Positions 1 through 10,866 of a DNA stretch of 64,000 bases are shown here, in pieces. The notes beneath the pieces are model-generated. The model searched no databases. It was given only the letters and a program-made list of their open reading frames with translations, and had not been told where the DNA came from. Each line of letters starts with the position of its first letter. Position 1 is the first letter of the stretch. Where the stretch lies: positions 1,054,001-1,118,000 of the forward strand of contig CADCXC010000003.1 in NCBI GenBank assembly GCA_902806595.1, written 5' to 3'. This stretch comes from Pyrenopolyporus hunteri. Its lineage: Eukaryota; Ascomycota; Sordariomycetes; Xylariales; Hypoxylaceae. A program made the position numbers and the translations under genes.

Positions 1-2880
1 GTTACGAATTATTTATTTAATAATTATTTTTATTTTTTTTATTATTAATAATTTATCGTCGATATTTAATATATTATCGTTTTTTTTATTAAATTAAGTT
101 TTTACGACGTAATTTACGTTTTAATTTTCGTTTAAATTTTAATAACGAATTTTTTTTTTATTATTTTAAACCTTTTAAAATAATTTTTATATTTAATTCG
201 AATTTTAAATATCGAATATATTTATTTTTTTTATTTTTATATTTATTTAATTACGAGTAATTACGTTTTTTTAGATTATTATTATTAATTTATATTTTAT
301 TATTTTAATTTATATTAAATTAAAGTATAATTAACGATATATTTTTAATTTTTAACGAAAAAAATAATTTTAATTTTTATTATCGGGAAATATTTATAGA
401 TTTTTCGAATCGTTATCGAATGGTTCGTATATAATATCGGCGATATTATTAAACGTTATATTAAAAAAAAAAATTATTATATCGAAAATTACGATTTTTT
501 TTTAAACGATTTTATAGTTTTTATTAATTAAATCGATTTTAATATTTATATTTATTAAAAATTAATAAAGTAATATTTATTACGATGTTTTTTTTATTCG
601 AATTTTTAACGAAATATATTTTTTTATTATTATCGGTTATTTTAAAAAAAATTTAAAATAATAAAAATAATTATATCGAAAAATTTTATAACGTTTTAAA
701 AAATAAGTTTCGTTTTTTTTTAAATGTATATTATACGGTTAAAATTTATTAAATTTAATTTTATATCGTATTTTTTATTATTTTTATTAAACGAATAGTT
801 ATTTATTTTTTATATAACGTATTTTATTATTAATATTTCACGAATATATATTTAATTATAAAATGATATTTTAATACGAAATAAAATAAAGTTTAATATT
901 ATTATAATTAAATTTCGATTATTTTTTTTAATATTAAAGTCGAAAAAAAAAACGAAGGAAAATTCGATTTTAAAATATTATAAATTATATTAAATAAATT
1001 AATATTATATTAACGTATTTTTAGAAAAAATTTTAAAGGTAAATAATAATTTATCGTAATTATATAACGTATTATTTATAATATACTTTAGTTATAATAT
1101 GTTTTATTTATTTTATTATATTAATTCGAAGAATTAATTAATAAATTTTATACGTTAATTAATATTTTTAAAAATATTAAAGAAATATATTAATTTATAA
1201 TTAATAATAATAACGACGAAGATTTTAATTAATTTTATATTAAATAGAGGTATTATTATAATAATAAAAACGATCGATATTAATTAAAAAAAACGATTTA
1301 AATTTAAAAGTATCGTTATTAAGTATATAAAAAAAAAATATTAATTTATTAAATATTTTAAAAACGAATAAAAAAAAATTAAAAAACGTTAATAAATTTA
1401 AAAAGTTAAAAATAAAAGTAAATATATTATATTTTTAACGGGTTATAAAAATATTAAATAAAAAAATTCGAAATCGAAAAACGACGATTAAAACGTTATT
1501 ATTTTTAAAATAAAAGAAATTAATTTTTAATATTAATTAATTACGGTATATTTAATAAATTAAATATATTAATATCGAATTATTTTTTATTATTTTTTTA
1601 TCGATAAATTAAAAGATAATATTATATTTATTTTAAATCGATATATTAAAGATATTTTTTAAAGTATTATTTTCGATATCGATGTAATTAAAATATTTAT
1701 TATAAGAAAAAATTAATGTTAAATTTTTATAAAAAACTTTTTCGATTGAAATTTTAAAATGGATAATAATCGAACCGATAAAATTAATATTAAATTTAAA
1801 AACGAACTTTTAATTAAATTATTAAAAACGATTATAATTAATGTTTTATTCGAATTAATCGATTTTTATATTATAAATTTAAATATTTCGTTTTTTATAT
1901 ATTTAAAAAATATAAATCGATTAAGTGTTTATTTAAATAATGTTACGAATTAATTAATCGAAAAAAATAATATTATTATTATTGTTATTTATAGATGGAA
2001 ATATTTATAATTTTATTTTAATAATATGATTTTTTTTACGAAATTCGAATTATATTATATTTATATTTAATTTAATTATTTTTTTATAGTTAAATTATAT
2101 ATTTTTTTAGATAAAATAGGTTATAACGTCGATATTAAAAATATTAAAAAAATTAATAAGTTTTATTATTATTATTAAATTAAAAGTAAAGTTTTTTAAA
2201 AATTTAAATTTAATTTAAAAAACTTTAATATAAATTTTAATTATAAAATTATCGTTAATATTATATATTTAAATAAACGTTTTATTTTATATATAATTAA
2301 TATCGTTATAAAGTTTTAAATTATTCGTTTTATAAAAATTATTTTTATTAAAAAAATTTAAGATATGTTAAAATAATGTTAAATTAATATTTATTTCGAA
2401 TTTTCGAATATTATTATATATAATATCGATACGAATTTCGATAATATCGAATTTCGAAACGAGGTTTATATTATTAAAGTTATTTATTATTAAATATTTA
2501 TTAAAGTATATTAATTAATTAATAAAGTCGAAAAGTATTACGATTTTATTTATAAAATATATAAAATTATTATTAATAAATTTTAAAATTTAAATTTATA
2601 TATATTTCGATTATAAATAATTATTAAAGTAATTAACGATATCGTTAATTTTAATAATTTAATATTTATATTTTTTATATTCGATATTTATTTTAAAATT
2701 AATATAAATTTACTTTTTATTTTTATATAAATTTAAAAAGTATAAATTATTTAAAAAATAATAACGAAAATTAAAAAAATTAAAGTATAACGTTTTATAA
2801 AAAATATATTAAATATACGTAATGGTTTTAATATATAAAAAATTTTTTTTATATTATTTTTTATCGGTAATAAAATATTT

Positions 2881-3406
2881 ATTTATAAAAAAAAAAAATA
2901 AAAAAGTTTTTATAAAATTATTATAATGTTAAATAAAGATGTTATCGTTATTTTTAATGTTTCGAATAAAATATTTATATTTAAAAATTTTTATATTAAA
3001 TTATATATTTAATTTCGAAAGGATTTCGTATTATTTAAAAAATTTAAAATCGAATTATTTACGTTAATTTTTAATTTCGACGATTATTAAATTATCTCGA
3101 AAAAAAATTTTATATATATCGACGATTTTTTTTATATTATAAAATTATATATTATTAATAAAAAATAAAAGAATTTTATTTTTATTATTAAATTTCGAAC
3201 GAATGCAAAAATTATTATATAAAAAAAATTTTACGAGGTATTAAATATAAAAGAATTTAACGTTTTATTCGAAAAAAATATTTTACGTTTAAAGATTTAT
3301 AATATAATTATATATCGAAACGTTACGATTTTTAAATTACGAATAATTCGTAAAATTAAAAGTAAAAATATTATTATATTATACGAAAAATTTCGTTTAA
3401 TAATTT
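2881..3406 (+). mobile_element. Decayed Ty1/copia-type reverse transcriptase relic
   Basis: One plus-strand frame, starting at 2881, reads as a ghost of a copia reverse transcriptase. At 3115-3129 it gives Tyr-Ile-Asp-Asp-Phe, matching the catalytic YVDD box. About 35 codons upstream (3001-3020) it gives Leu-Tyr-Ile-stop-Phe-Arg, where copia elements have LYGLKQSPR. About 20 codons before that (2938-2970) lies Asp-Val...Phe-Asn, where copia has DV..AFLN. About 35 codons after YIDD comes Phe-Tyr-Glu-Val-Leu-Asn, then Ile-Leu-Arg, resembling the FEM.DLG...FLGI.I.R segment. The few stops in frame (3010, 3166, 3220) are all TAA, as expected if CAA codons were mutated. The order and spacing of four landmarks support copia over Ty3/gypsy. 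LTRs and integrase were not identified. Confidence 0.55.
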
Positions 3407-6316
3407 AAAATTATAATAATTTCGATAAAAAATATATTATAACGTATATATTTATTATTTAAAAAATTAATTAATGTATTATATTAATTTTAATGTTTAT
3501 ATTATATCGTAAAAAAATAAAAATTATAATTTAAAATATTATAATAATTTATATTTAATTTAAAATATCGATATAAAAAATTATTTTTATATATTTATTA
3601 ATTAAATTTAAAAATAAATATTTTAAAAAAATATTATTATAAATAATTAAATTTTTATATAATTTTACGAAATTAAATATTTATTAATTTAAAATTTATT
3701 TACGTTATTATTAATAAAAATTACGAATAAAATTATTAATTTTCGATTTTTATTTATTTATAATAAATTTAAATTTATTCGAATTTATTAATTTTTAAAC
3801 GAATAATATTTTTAATATTAATATTACGAATTTTTTTATTGTTAAAAATAAAGTTTTTAATAAAATTAAAATTAAAACGCGTTTTTAAAAAATTATAAAT
3901 TTCGAAATTAAAAATTTTAATAATTTATATATTATAATTTACGATAAAAATTTTAATATAACGATTATTTAAAAAAGTTAAATTAAAAAATTTAAATTAT
4001 TAAATATTAAAATTTTTAATATAATTAAAAGATTTATAAAATAACAAATTTAAAATATATATATCGCTTTTATATATTAATTCGAAATAACTTTTAATTA
4101 TTTTACGACAATTTAATACTTCGAATTCGAATTTAAAAAAATTAAAATTTTTAATATTAAAATTAAATGGTAAATAAATAATTAAATATATAAATTTTAT
4201 TATATCGAATTAAATTTTTAAAATTTATATTTTTATGTTTTTATCGATAAATTTTTCGTAAATAATAAAAATTTAAATTTATAAATCGAATATATTATTA
4301 TTTTAAATAATAAAAATTTTATCGATCGAAATAATAAAATATAAATTATTAATAATATTATTTATTAATTATTTATTAAATATAAACGGGTTATTTATAA
4401 TATATTTATTAATAAAATTTATAAAATAATTTAAAATTTCGATATTAATTACGTCGTTTATTATACGATTAATATTATTTTAAAACGTTTTTTATTTTTT
4501 AAAGTTTTTTTCGTATTATATATCGATTTTTTATCGTTATATTAATATTTAATATAAATAAAAAAAATTAATAAAAAAAAATTAATAATTAATTTTATAA
4601 TTTTAAAATAATTTTACGAAAATCGAAAAATCGATAATATTCGATAAATATATAAATCGTGTAACCCTATAAACGTAATAACGAAAACGTTTTTTAATAA
4701 AATTATATAAAATTTAATAAAAAAGAATTAAATTAATTTAAAATTAAAAAAATAAATAAAATAAAAAATTTAATTAATAATTTATAATTAATTAATTACG
4801 AAAAAAAAAATAAAATAAATAATAATTAATTAAATTATATACGTATTATTTTATAATATATACTTTAAAAAAAAAGTATTTATATATTTTTATTTATATA
4901 AAAAAAACCTTTTTTACGATTTTTTTATTATATAATTTTTTTTTAAATAATTTATATAATATTAATTTTATTATATCGCGTTTATTTTTATTATTATTTT
5001 TTTATTTTATTTATATACGTATTTATTAATATAATGTATAATTAATATAACGTGAAAAATATAACTCGTAAATTTTTACGTAATTAAATTTTTTTTTATT
5101 AAAAAAAAAAATCGAAATAATATTTCGAAAAAATTTCGAACATTTAATATTTAAAAAAAACATACTTTTAAAAAAATAATATTTTTTTTAAATATAATAT
5201 CCATTTATCGACTTTTTAAATAATTAATTTTATAAAAAATTCGTTATTAAAATTCGAATTTTTATTATTTTTTTTATCGTTTAAAATATTATATATATTA
5301 TTATTCGAATTATTTTTTTAATTTAAGTTTTTATTTTATTATAAAAAAAATTAACATTTTTTTTATATTTTTATTTAATTTTATTTAATTTTTTTTTAAT
5401 TTTTTAAAAAAAATTAAAAAAATAAAAAAAATTTTAAAATTAAAAAATAAAATAAAAAAAAATATTTAAAATATTTTTATTTAAATAAATCTCAAATATC
5501 GTTAATTATGGTAAAATAAAAATATAATAAACCGTTAATTTCGAAATATATTAATTTAAATCGAAAATTTAAAATAATATTTAAAATATACGATTTAAAT
5601 TTTATTAATAAATTAAAAATTATTTTTTTTAAAAAATATTTTTTTAATTTATTAATTTTAATTTTAATAATTATTATTAAATTCGTATAATAATATTTTT
5701 ATTTATTTATTAATAAATATTTAAAAAAAAATTTTTTAAAATTTACGAAATATTTATTTTTTTAAATTTTATTTTAAAAATTTAAAATAAAATTTTTTAA
5801 TTTATTATATATTTAATAAATATATAATAAAGTTTTATTTAAAATTATATATATTTTTTTTTATAATTTAATTATTAGTTTAATAAATATTTCGAAAATA
5901 AATATTAAATTTTTTAAATAAATTTATTCGAATTCGTTTAAAAAATTTAATTTAAAATCGATTTTCGATATATTTTTATATATATAATTAAAAATTTTTT
6001 CGAATTTTAAAAAAGTTTTAATTATATAATATATAAAATTTTATCGAATAAAATTATTTAAAAAATAAATTAATAAAAATTTAAAAATAAAATTTAAAAA
6101 AAAATATATTTAATAAAATTATTTTTTTATTATTATTTTCGTCGATAATCTTTTTATTTTTATATTTATTAATATTTTCGATAAATAATTTTCGATTTTC
6201 TTTCGTATATTTAATCGAAATTATTAATTTTCGTAATTTATTCGTAATATTTAAATATTTAATTAATATATTATTAAATTTTAATAATTTTTAAATATAT
6301 TTTTAATTTTATTTTA

Positions 6317-6424
6317 TTTTTATTTTTATTTTTATTTTTATTTTTATTTTTATTTTTATTTTTATTTTTATTTTTATTTTTATAAAATAAAATAAAATAA
6401 AATAAAATAAAATAAAATAAAATA
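6317..6424. repeat. (ATTTTT)n array followed by (ATAAA)n array
   Basis: A run of roughly eleven ATTTTT units (to about 6383) passes directly into a run of about eight AAATA units. The T-rich and A-rich arrays are close to inverse complements, so the single strand could fold into a long A:T hairpin. It lies within the AT-rich relic block. Confidence 0.85.
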
Positions 6425-7525
6425 TAAAAAAATTTAAAAAATAATATATTATTAAAATAAATTCGATTCGAATTATCGTTTAAATTATTCGTAAAATCGA
6501 ATAATTTTTACTTTATTTTCGAATTTAATAAATAATTCGATAAAATCTTTCGAACGATAAAATTTATAATATAAATAAGATATCGAATATTATATAAATT
6601 AAATAAATTATTATTTAATTTATAAATCGAAATAAATGTCGAATTTTCGAATACGTTATCCCGTATAAAATTAAAGAAATATTAATATTTTTATTTTAAA
6701 AAATAATAAAAATAAAATAAAATAAATATCTAAAAATCGTTTAAAGATTTAAAAATTTATAATCGTTTAAAATATCGTTTATTTTATTATTTATATATAA
6801 GTCGATATAAATTTCGTTTAATTTTTCGAATCTTAATAAATTTTAATAATTTTTTTTAAAAAAAAATAAAAAAATAAAAATCTTATCGATTAATTTATAA
6901 TTTAATATAAAATTAATATTAATAAATATAATAATTAATGTTATATAAATTGTTTAATTTATCGATATCTATATATCGAAAATTAAAAAAAAAACACCGT
7001 TTTTTTCGATATTTTTTTTTAATATAATATTTAAATTAAAAATCGAATTTTCGAACGTATTATCGAGTAAATTTCGGAGTTTCATTCGATTTATAATAGG
7101 GTTTAACCTAAAAAAAAATAAAATTTAAATTAGTTTTTTTTTTCGATTTTTTTTCGATTTTTAAAATAGTTTTAAAATTTAATATAAAGTAGATATTTTT
7201 TAAAATTTTATATAAAATAACTTTTTTAAATTTTAAAATAAAAATTTAAAAAAATATTATTAAATAAAAAAAATATAATAAAAAAACGTATTTATTATAA
7301 TAATTTAATAAATCTTAAAATAATATCGAATTTAATATTTTAAATGATAAATTATTTTTAATAATAAAATTTAAAATTTTATTATATATTTCGTTTTCGT
7401 TAAAATCTTCGATAATATTATTTCGAATTCGTTTACGATTATCTATATTAAAGAAATCGATTTTAAAAATAATAATATTAGAATTTAATTTTTTAAAATT
7501 AATAAAAACTTTTTAAAAATAATAA

Positions 7526-7665
7526 AAAATATTTAAAATATTTAAAAAAAATATTTAAAATATTTAAAAAAAATATTTAAAATATTTAAAAAAAATATTT
7601 AAAATATTTAAAAAAAAATATTTAAAATATTTAAAAAAATATTTAAAATATTTTTAAAAAATATT
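7526..7665. repeat. AT-only minisatellite, period about 22
   Basis: About six tandem copies of a unit of the form AAATATTTAAAATATTTAAA plus a short A run of variable length. Each unit contains the self-complementary AAATATTT. There is no C or G in the array. It lies inside the AT-rich relic block. Confidence 0.85.
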
Positions 7666-7869
7666 AAAAAAAATAGAAATAATATAAATAACTTACTTTT
7701 TATTTTTGTTTTTTTCGATTTTTTATTAAAAGTAATATTTAGATGTTTTCGTTAATAATAGCGTTGAAAATTCGAAGTTTAAAAACTTTTAATTTTTTCG
7801 TTTTTAGTATAATTATACCTTAAAATAATTAATAAAAAATATATTAAAAATTAATATATAAATAAAAAC

Positions 7870-8133
7870 TTATTTAATGTATAATATAAATATTTCGCGA
7901 TTTTTATTTAAATTAATCGGTAATAATTCGTATGTAAATAAATTATTTTTAAAAATATAAATATTTTTAAAATTCGATAATTCGTAATTCGATTTATTAA
8001 ATTTCGAATTTTTAAAAAGATTAATAATTTCGACATTTAAATTATTTTTAGACGTTTTTTTCGTTTTAGCATGGGTTAATATAGGGTAAATAACGGAGTT
8101 TTCTTTCGAAAATAAAATAATAAAAAAATCCAT
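7870..8133 (-). pseudogene. Longest open frame in the AT-rich block; possible transposon relic
   Basis: An 87-codon minus-strand frame from ATG (8133) to a stop at 7870. It is the only frame of this length in about 9 kb of RIP-like DNA. It has a mixed, protein-like composition (Asn, Lys, Ile, Phe, Leu, Glu), and the surrounding sequence retains more non-CpG G and C than most of the block. I recognise no family. It could be a gag or other fragment of a retrotransposon reading leftwards, or a chance open stretch. Expression is unlikely. Confidence 0.3.
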
Positions 8134-8699
8134 TTTAAAAATTTAAATAAAATTTAAAACAAAAATCGGAAAATTCTCGGTTATAATTAATTAAATAAAG
8201 CGGCTTTTAACGATTCGAAAAATATATATTATAAATATATATACTTTTAATTATTATGTATAATAATATTCTAAAAATTCGAAAAAAATAATTCGAATAA
8301 ATCGAAATATTTATATATAATAATTATTTTAAAAATAAAATAAAATTAAAAGGATTTAAAAGAATTAAAAAGATTTAAAAAAATATAGATTTTATTTTTA
8401 TTAAATTTTATAAAAATTTTATAAAAATTTAAAAATTTTTAAAAATAAATTAATAAAAATAAAATTTAAAAATAAATAAAAATAATATTTAAATATAAAA
8501 ACGATTATTAAATATAAATATTTTTTTATTTTTATTTTTAAAATATTATATTTATTTTTAAATATTTTTTAATAAAATATTTTTTTTTATAAAATATAAA
8601 AAATTAAAAATAATTAATATAAAAATATAATAAAATAAAAATTTAAAAGCTTTTTATAATAAAAATTTATAAATATTTTTATATTAAAAATCATTTAAT

Positions 8700-8820
8700 A
8701 TATATTTTATATATATATTTTTTTTAATTTTTTTTAATTTTTTTTAATTTTTTTTAATTTTTTTTTAATTTTTTTTATTTTTTAATTTTTTTTTTAATTT
8801 TTTTTATTTTTAAAAATTAG
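8700..8820. repeat. T-rich tandem tract
   Basis: Repeated blocks of T(7-9) separated by AA, about ten units, at the right edge of the AT-rich block just before the change in composition. Confidence 0.75.
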
Positions 8821-8916
8821 TTTTTTAGTTTTTTAGTTATTTTTTAATTAATCCTTAGTTAATATTAATCCAAAGGATTTTTTTTTTAGTTAGTTTAGTT
8901 TTTTTTTAAATTTTTT

Positions 8917-8950
8917 TAATCCAGTCTTAGTCCGGGGGTGGACTGGATTA
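8917..8950. repeat. 10-base inverted repeat at the AT/GC boundary
   Basis: TAATCCAGTC (8917-8926) is mirrored exactly by GACTGGATTA (8941-8950) around a G-rich 14-base loop. Outside the arms, TTAGTTAG-like sequence (8887-8894) faces AACTAACTAA (8950-8959), extending the symmetry. The structure lies exactly where AT-rich relic DNA becomes normal DNA. It could be the unmutated end of a transposon (terminal or subterminal repeat) or a chance hairpin. Confidence 0.6.
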
Positions 8951-9334
8951 ACTAACTAATTTTACAACCCTGCATGTGAGTACATAGTAAGTAGAGAGGC
9001 ATTTTAACCCCTGAATCGGAGAACAGAAGCGATATAAGCCACAGCTTCACCGCCACATCTGATAAGATCCTCGACGAAAAGTGGATCGCGACCGCGTTGG
9101 TAAATCCTTCCAATCGCATCAATTGATGTCGTCACTTATCCGTTCCCGATTCTCGGTGGCGTCGCTTCGACTCTTTCGGATTCTTTTTCATATCTTCCTC
9201 TTTCCCAACTTACCTTGTACTAGGACCGGGCCAATTCGCCTATACCGAATGCCCATATCGGAGTAGGAGAAAGAGAGAGGTTTTAAACCCAGATATAGGA
9301 TTAGAGCGATTCATACTCGGGTTCGGGATGAGGC
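8951..9334. other. Intergenic, 5' region of the J-domain gene
   Basis: Ordinary-composition DNA between the AT-rich block and the first gene. I see no gene. It should hold the promoter and leader of the J-domain gene that starts at 9335. Confidence 0.6.
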
Positions 9335-10536
9335 ATGCCATTCCACTGCGCAGTGACAAGGTCCCGCTTGGCCGTCCACGCAGTCCTCCCGCGCCAATGT
9401 CTCCTATACGCCCCCGTTCTCATCGTGCCGGCCGTGGGTCTACCGGGGCAGAGGAAGAAGCTGTTTCACAGCTCTGCGACCCTCCGAGATGAGCAGATCG
9501 ATAACTCGCGGAATCACTACGAGACTCTGAAGCTGCAGCCGGGGGCTACACCCGCCGATATCAAGAAGTAGGTTTCCTTCCTCTTATCCTTAGCTATACG
9601 TCGGATTTCTAAAGGCATCGGTCATCTTTTGGGCGTAGTACGCTATCTAAAATCCCCATACACATAACATGTCTGCGCACCAACGACCCATTGCCTCATT
9701 ACCAGTGACCACGCACCCACCCGCGACTAACCAAACCCAGATCCTTCTACGCGCTATCCAAAACCCACCACCCGGACCACAACCCGTCGAACCCGCACGC
9801 CTCGCGGCGCTTCATGCGCATCAGCGAGGCCTACTCGGTGCTCTCGATCCCCGCGAAGCGCGCCGCCTACGACCGGGACACGCTGCGACTCTCCGCGCAC
9901 CAGCACCAGCACCCCTCCTCCTCCTCCTCCTCATCTTCGCACCCGCCCCACCGCGGCTCCTACAGCAGCACCTCGAACCCGGCGGGCGGGCGGCCTGCCT
10001 CGGGCCTGAGCCGGCGCCGGGGCACGTTCCAGGGCCCGCCGCCCAGCTTCTTCCGCAGCGGGGGGTGGGGGGCGCACGGGGCGAAGCGCAGCGCCGCGCA
10101 CGAGCAGAGCACCGGTTCCTCTTCTGCTTCTCACTCCTCTTCTTCTTCCTCTTCTTCCTCGCATACCTCCTCGACAAACGCAAACGCAAACGCAAGCAAC
10201 GCCGGAGGCATGGGCCCGGGCCAATCGCCCTTCCACCACGCCGACGACGTGCCGCACTTCGACCGGGTATCGCACGAGCGGACGGGCCGTCACAGCGACC
10301 GCCGGCGAGCGGCGCGGCTCGCGCGTGCCGAGGCCGAAGGGGGTGCCGGCCGCGGAGGCGTTAGCAGCATCGAGCCGGAACGCGGACCGGCCGGCATGTT
10401 CTTCTTGATCGGCGGGGTGCTGCTGCTCAGCGTCTTGGTGCCGTTCACCTTCGGCAGGATGTGGAGGGGTAGTAGCGGTGGGGTTGGTGGGGGTGGGGAC
10501 AAGAAGGGTTTGGAGAAAAAGGGGAAGAAGAGTTAG
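9335..10536 (+). CDS. Mitochondrial J-domain protein with C-terminal membrane anchor
   Basis: Exons 9335-9567 and 9741-10536, predicted 342 residues. The intron has a GTAGGT donor, a GACTAAC branch point and a CCCAG acceptor, and it splits the J domain in phase 2. The J domain spans about residues 61-122, with the His-Pro-Asp motif at 88-90, which stimulates Hsp70 ATPase. The N-terminus is Arg-rich and hydrophobic with a LFHSSA-like segment, typical of mitochondrial presequences. Next come Ser- and His-rich low complexity, Asn-Ala repeats and a hydrophobic segment at about 297-316, then a short basic tail. The J-plus-one-membrane-span layout resembles DNAJC30-type proteins, but orthology is only inferred. 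Start: ATG 9335 is in frame with the J domain; ATG 9328 is not. Several long frames on both strands over the GC-rich second exon are shadows. Confidence 0.88.
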
Positions 10537-10866
10537 AAGGTGGAGGGGGATATACCATAAATACAAGAGTCGGCGGGGGATTCATCATCTATCTTGGGAA
10601 CGAAAGGCGTTCTGGACTACCGAGGCGAATTTGGACCTCACACAGGCACTGGTATAGAAAGCAAGGGTTGGCTCCGTAAGTTTAGAATCGTGCAAATATT
10701 ATTATTTAGCCGACGTGGAGACGTCTGAGGTCTAATCTACATTCAAGAGATATCGCAACCCGAATGCGAAGAATCCTACTTGTCATGTATTGGGTATTGG
10801 GCATCTGCTTCCCGGAAATTCGTCTAGAAAAGTCCGAAATACTCCTTTAGCCTTGGGCTAACCGGT
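10537..10866. other. Convergent 3' intergenic spacer
   Basis: About 330 bases between the ends of the J-domain gene (+) and the porin gene (-). No gene seen; presumably both 3' UTRs. Confidence 0.7.

Larger units (their letters stand above)
1..8930. repeat. AT-rich, RIP-like mutated repeat block
   Basis: About 9 kb of almost pure A/T with no credible intact gene. Seen directly: nearly every C on the plus strand is followed by G; in the first 600 bases I counted about 29 of 31 C in CpG. Non-CpG G is somewhat commoner than non-CpG C in roughly the first half, and this tendency appears to reverse in the second half, which would fit two relics in opposite orientation. Known: repeat-induced point mutation in ascomycetes turns C:G into T:A in duplicated DNA. 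Inferred: this is a cluster of dead transposons mutated to near exhaustion. The block ends abruptly near 8910-8950. Short open frames inside it (for example 1759-1953) are expected by chance in such sequence or are relic fragments. Confidence 0.85.

Noticed and set aside
1759..1953. 64-codon open frame in the AT-rich block
   Set aside because: Composition is only that of random AT-rich DNA (Asn, Ile, Lys, Leu); no family signature.
8841..8880. Second inverted repeat (AATCCTT / AAGGATT) left of the boundary
   Set aside because: Short arms in AT-rich DNA; expected by chance and not clearly a transposon end.
9669..10566. Several long frames on both strands overlapping the J-domain gene
   Set aside because: They are shadows of a GC-rich, low-complexity exon; the J domain, splice sites and membrane anchor fix the true frame.
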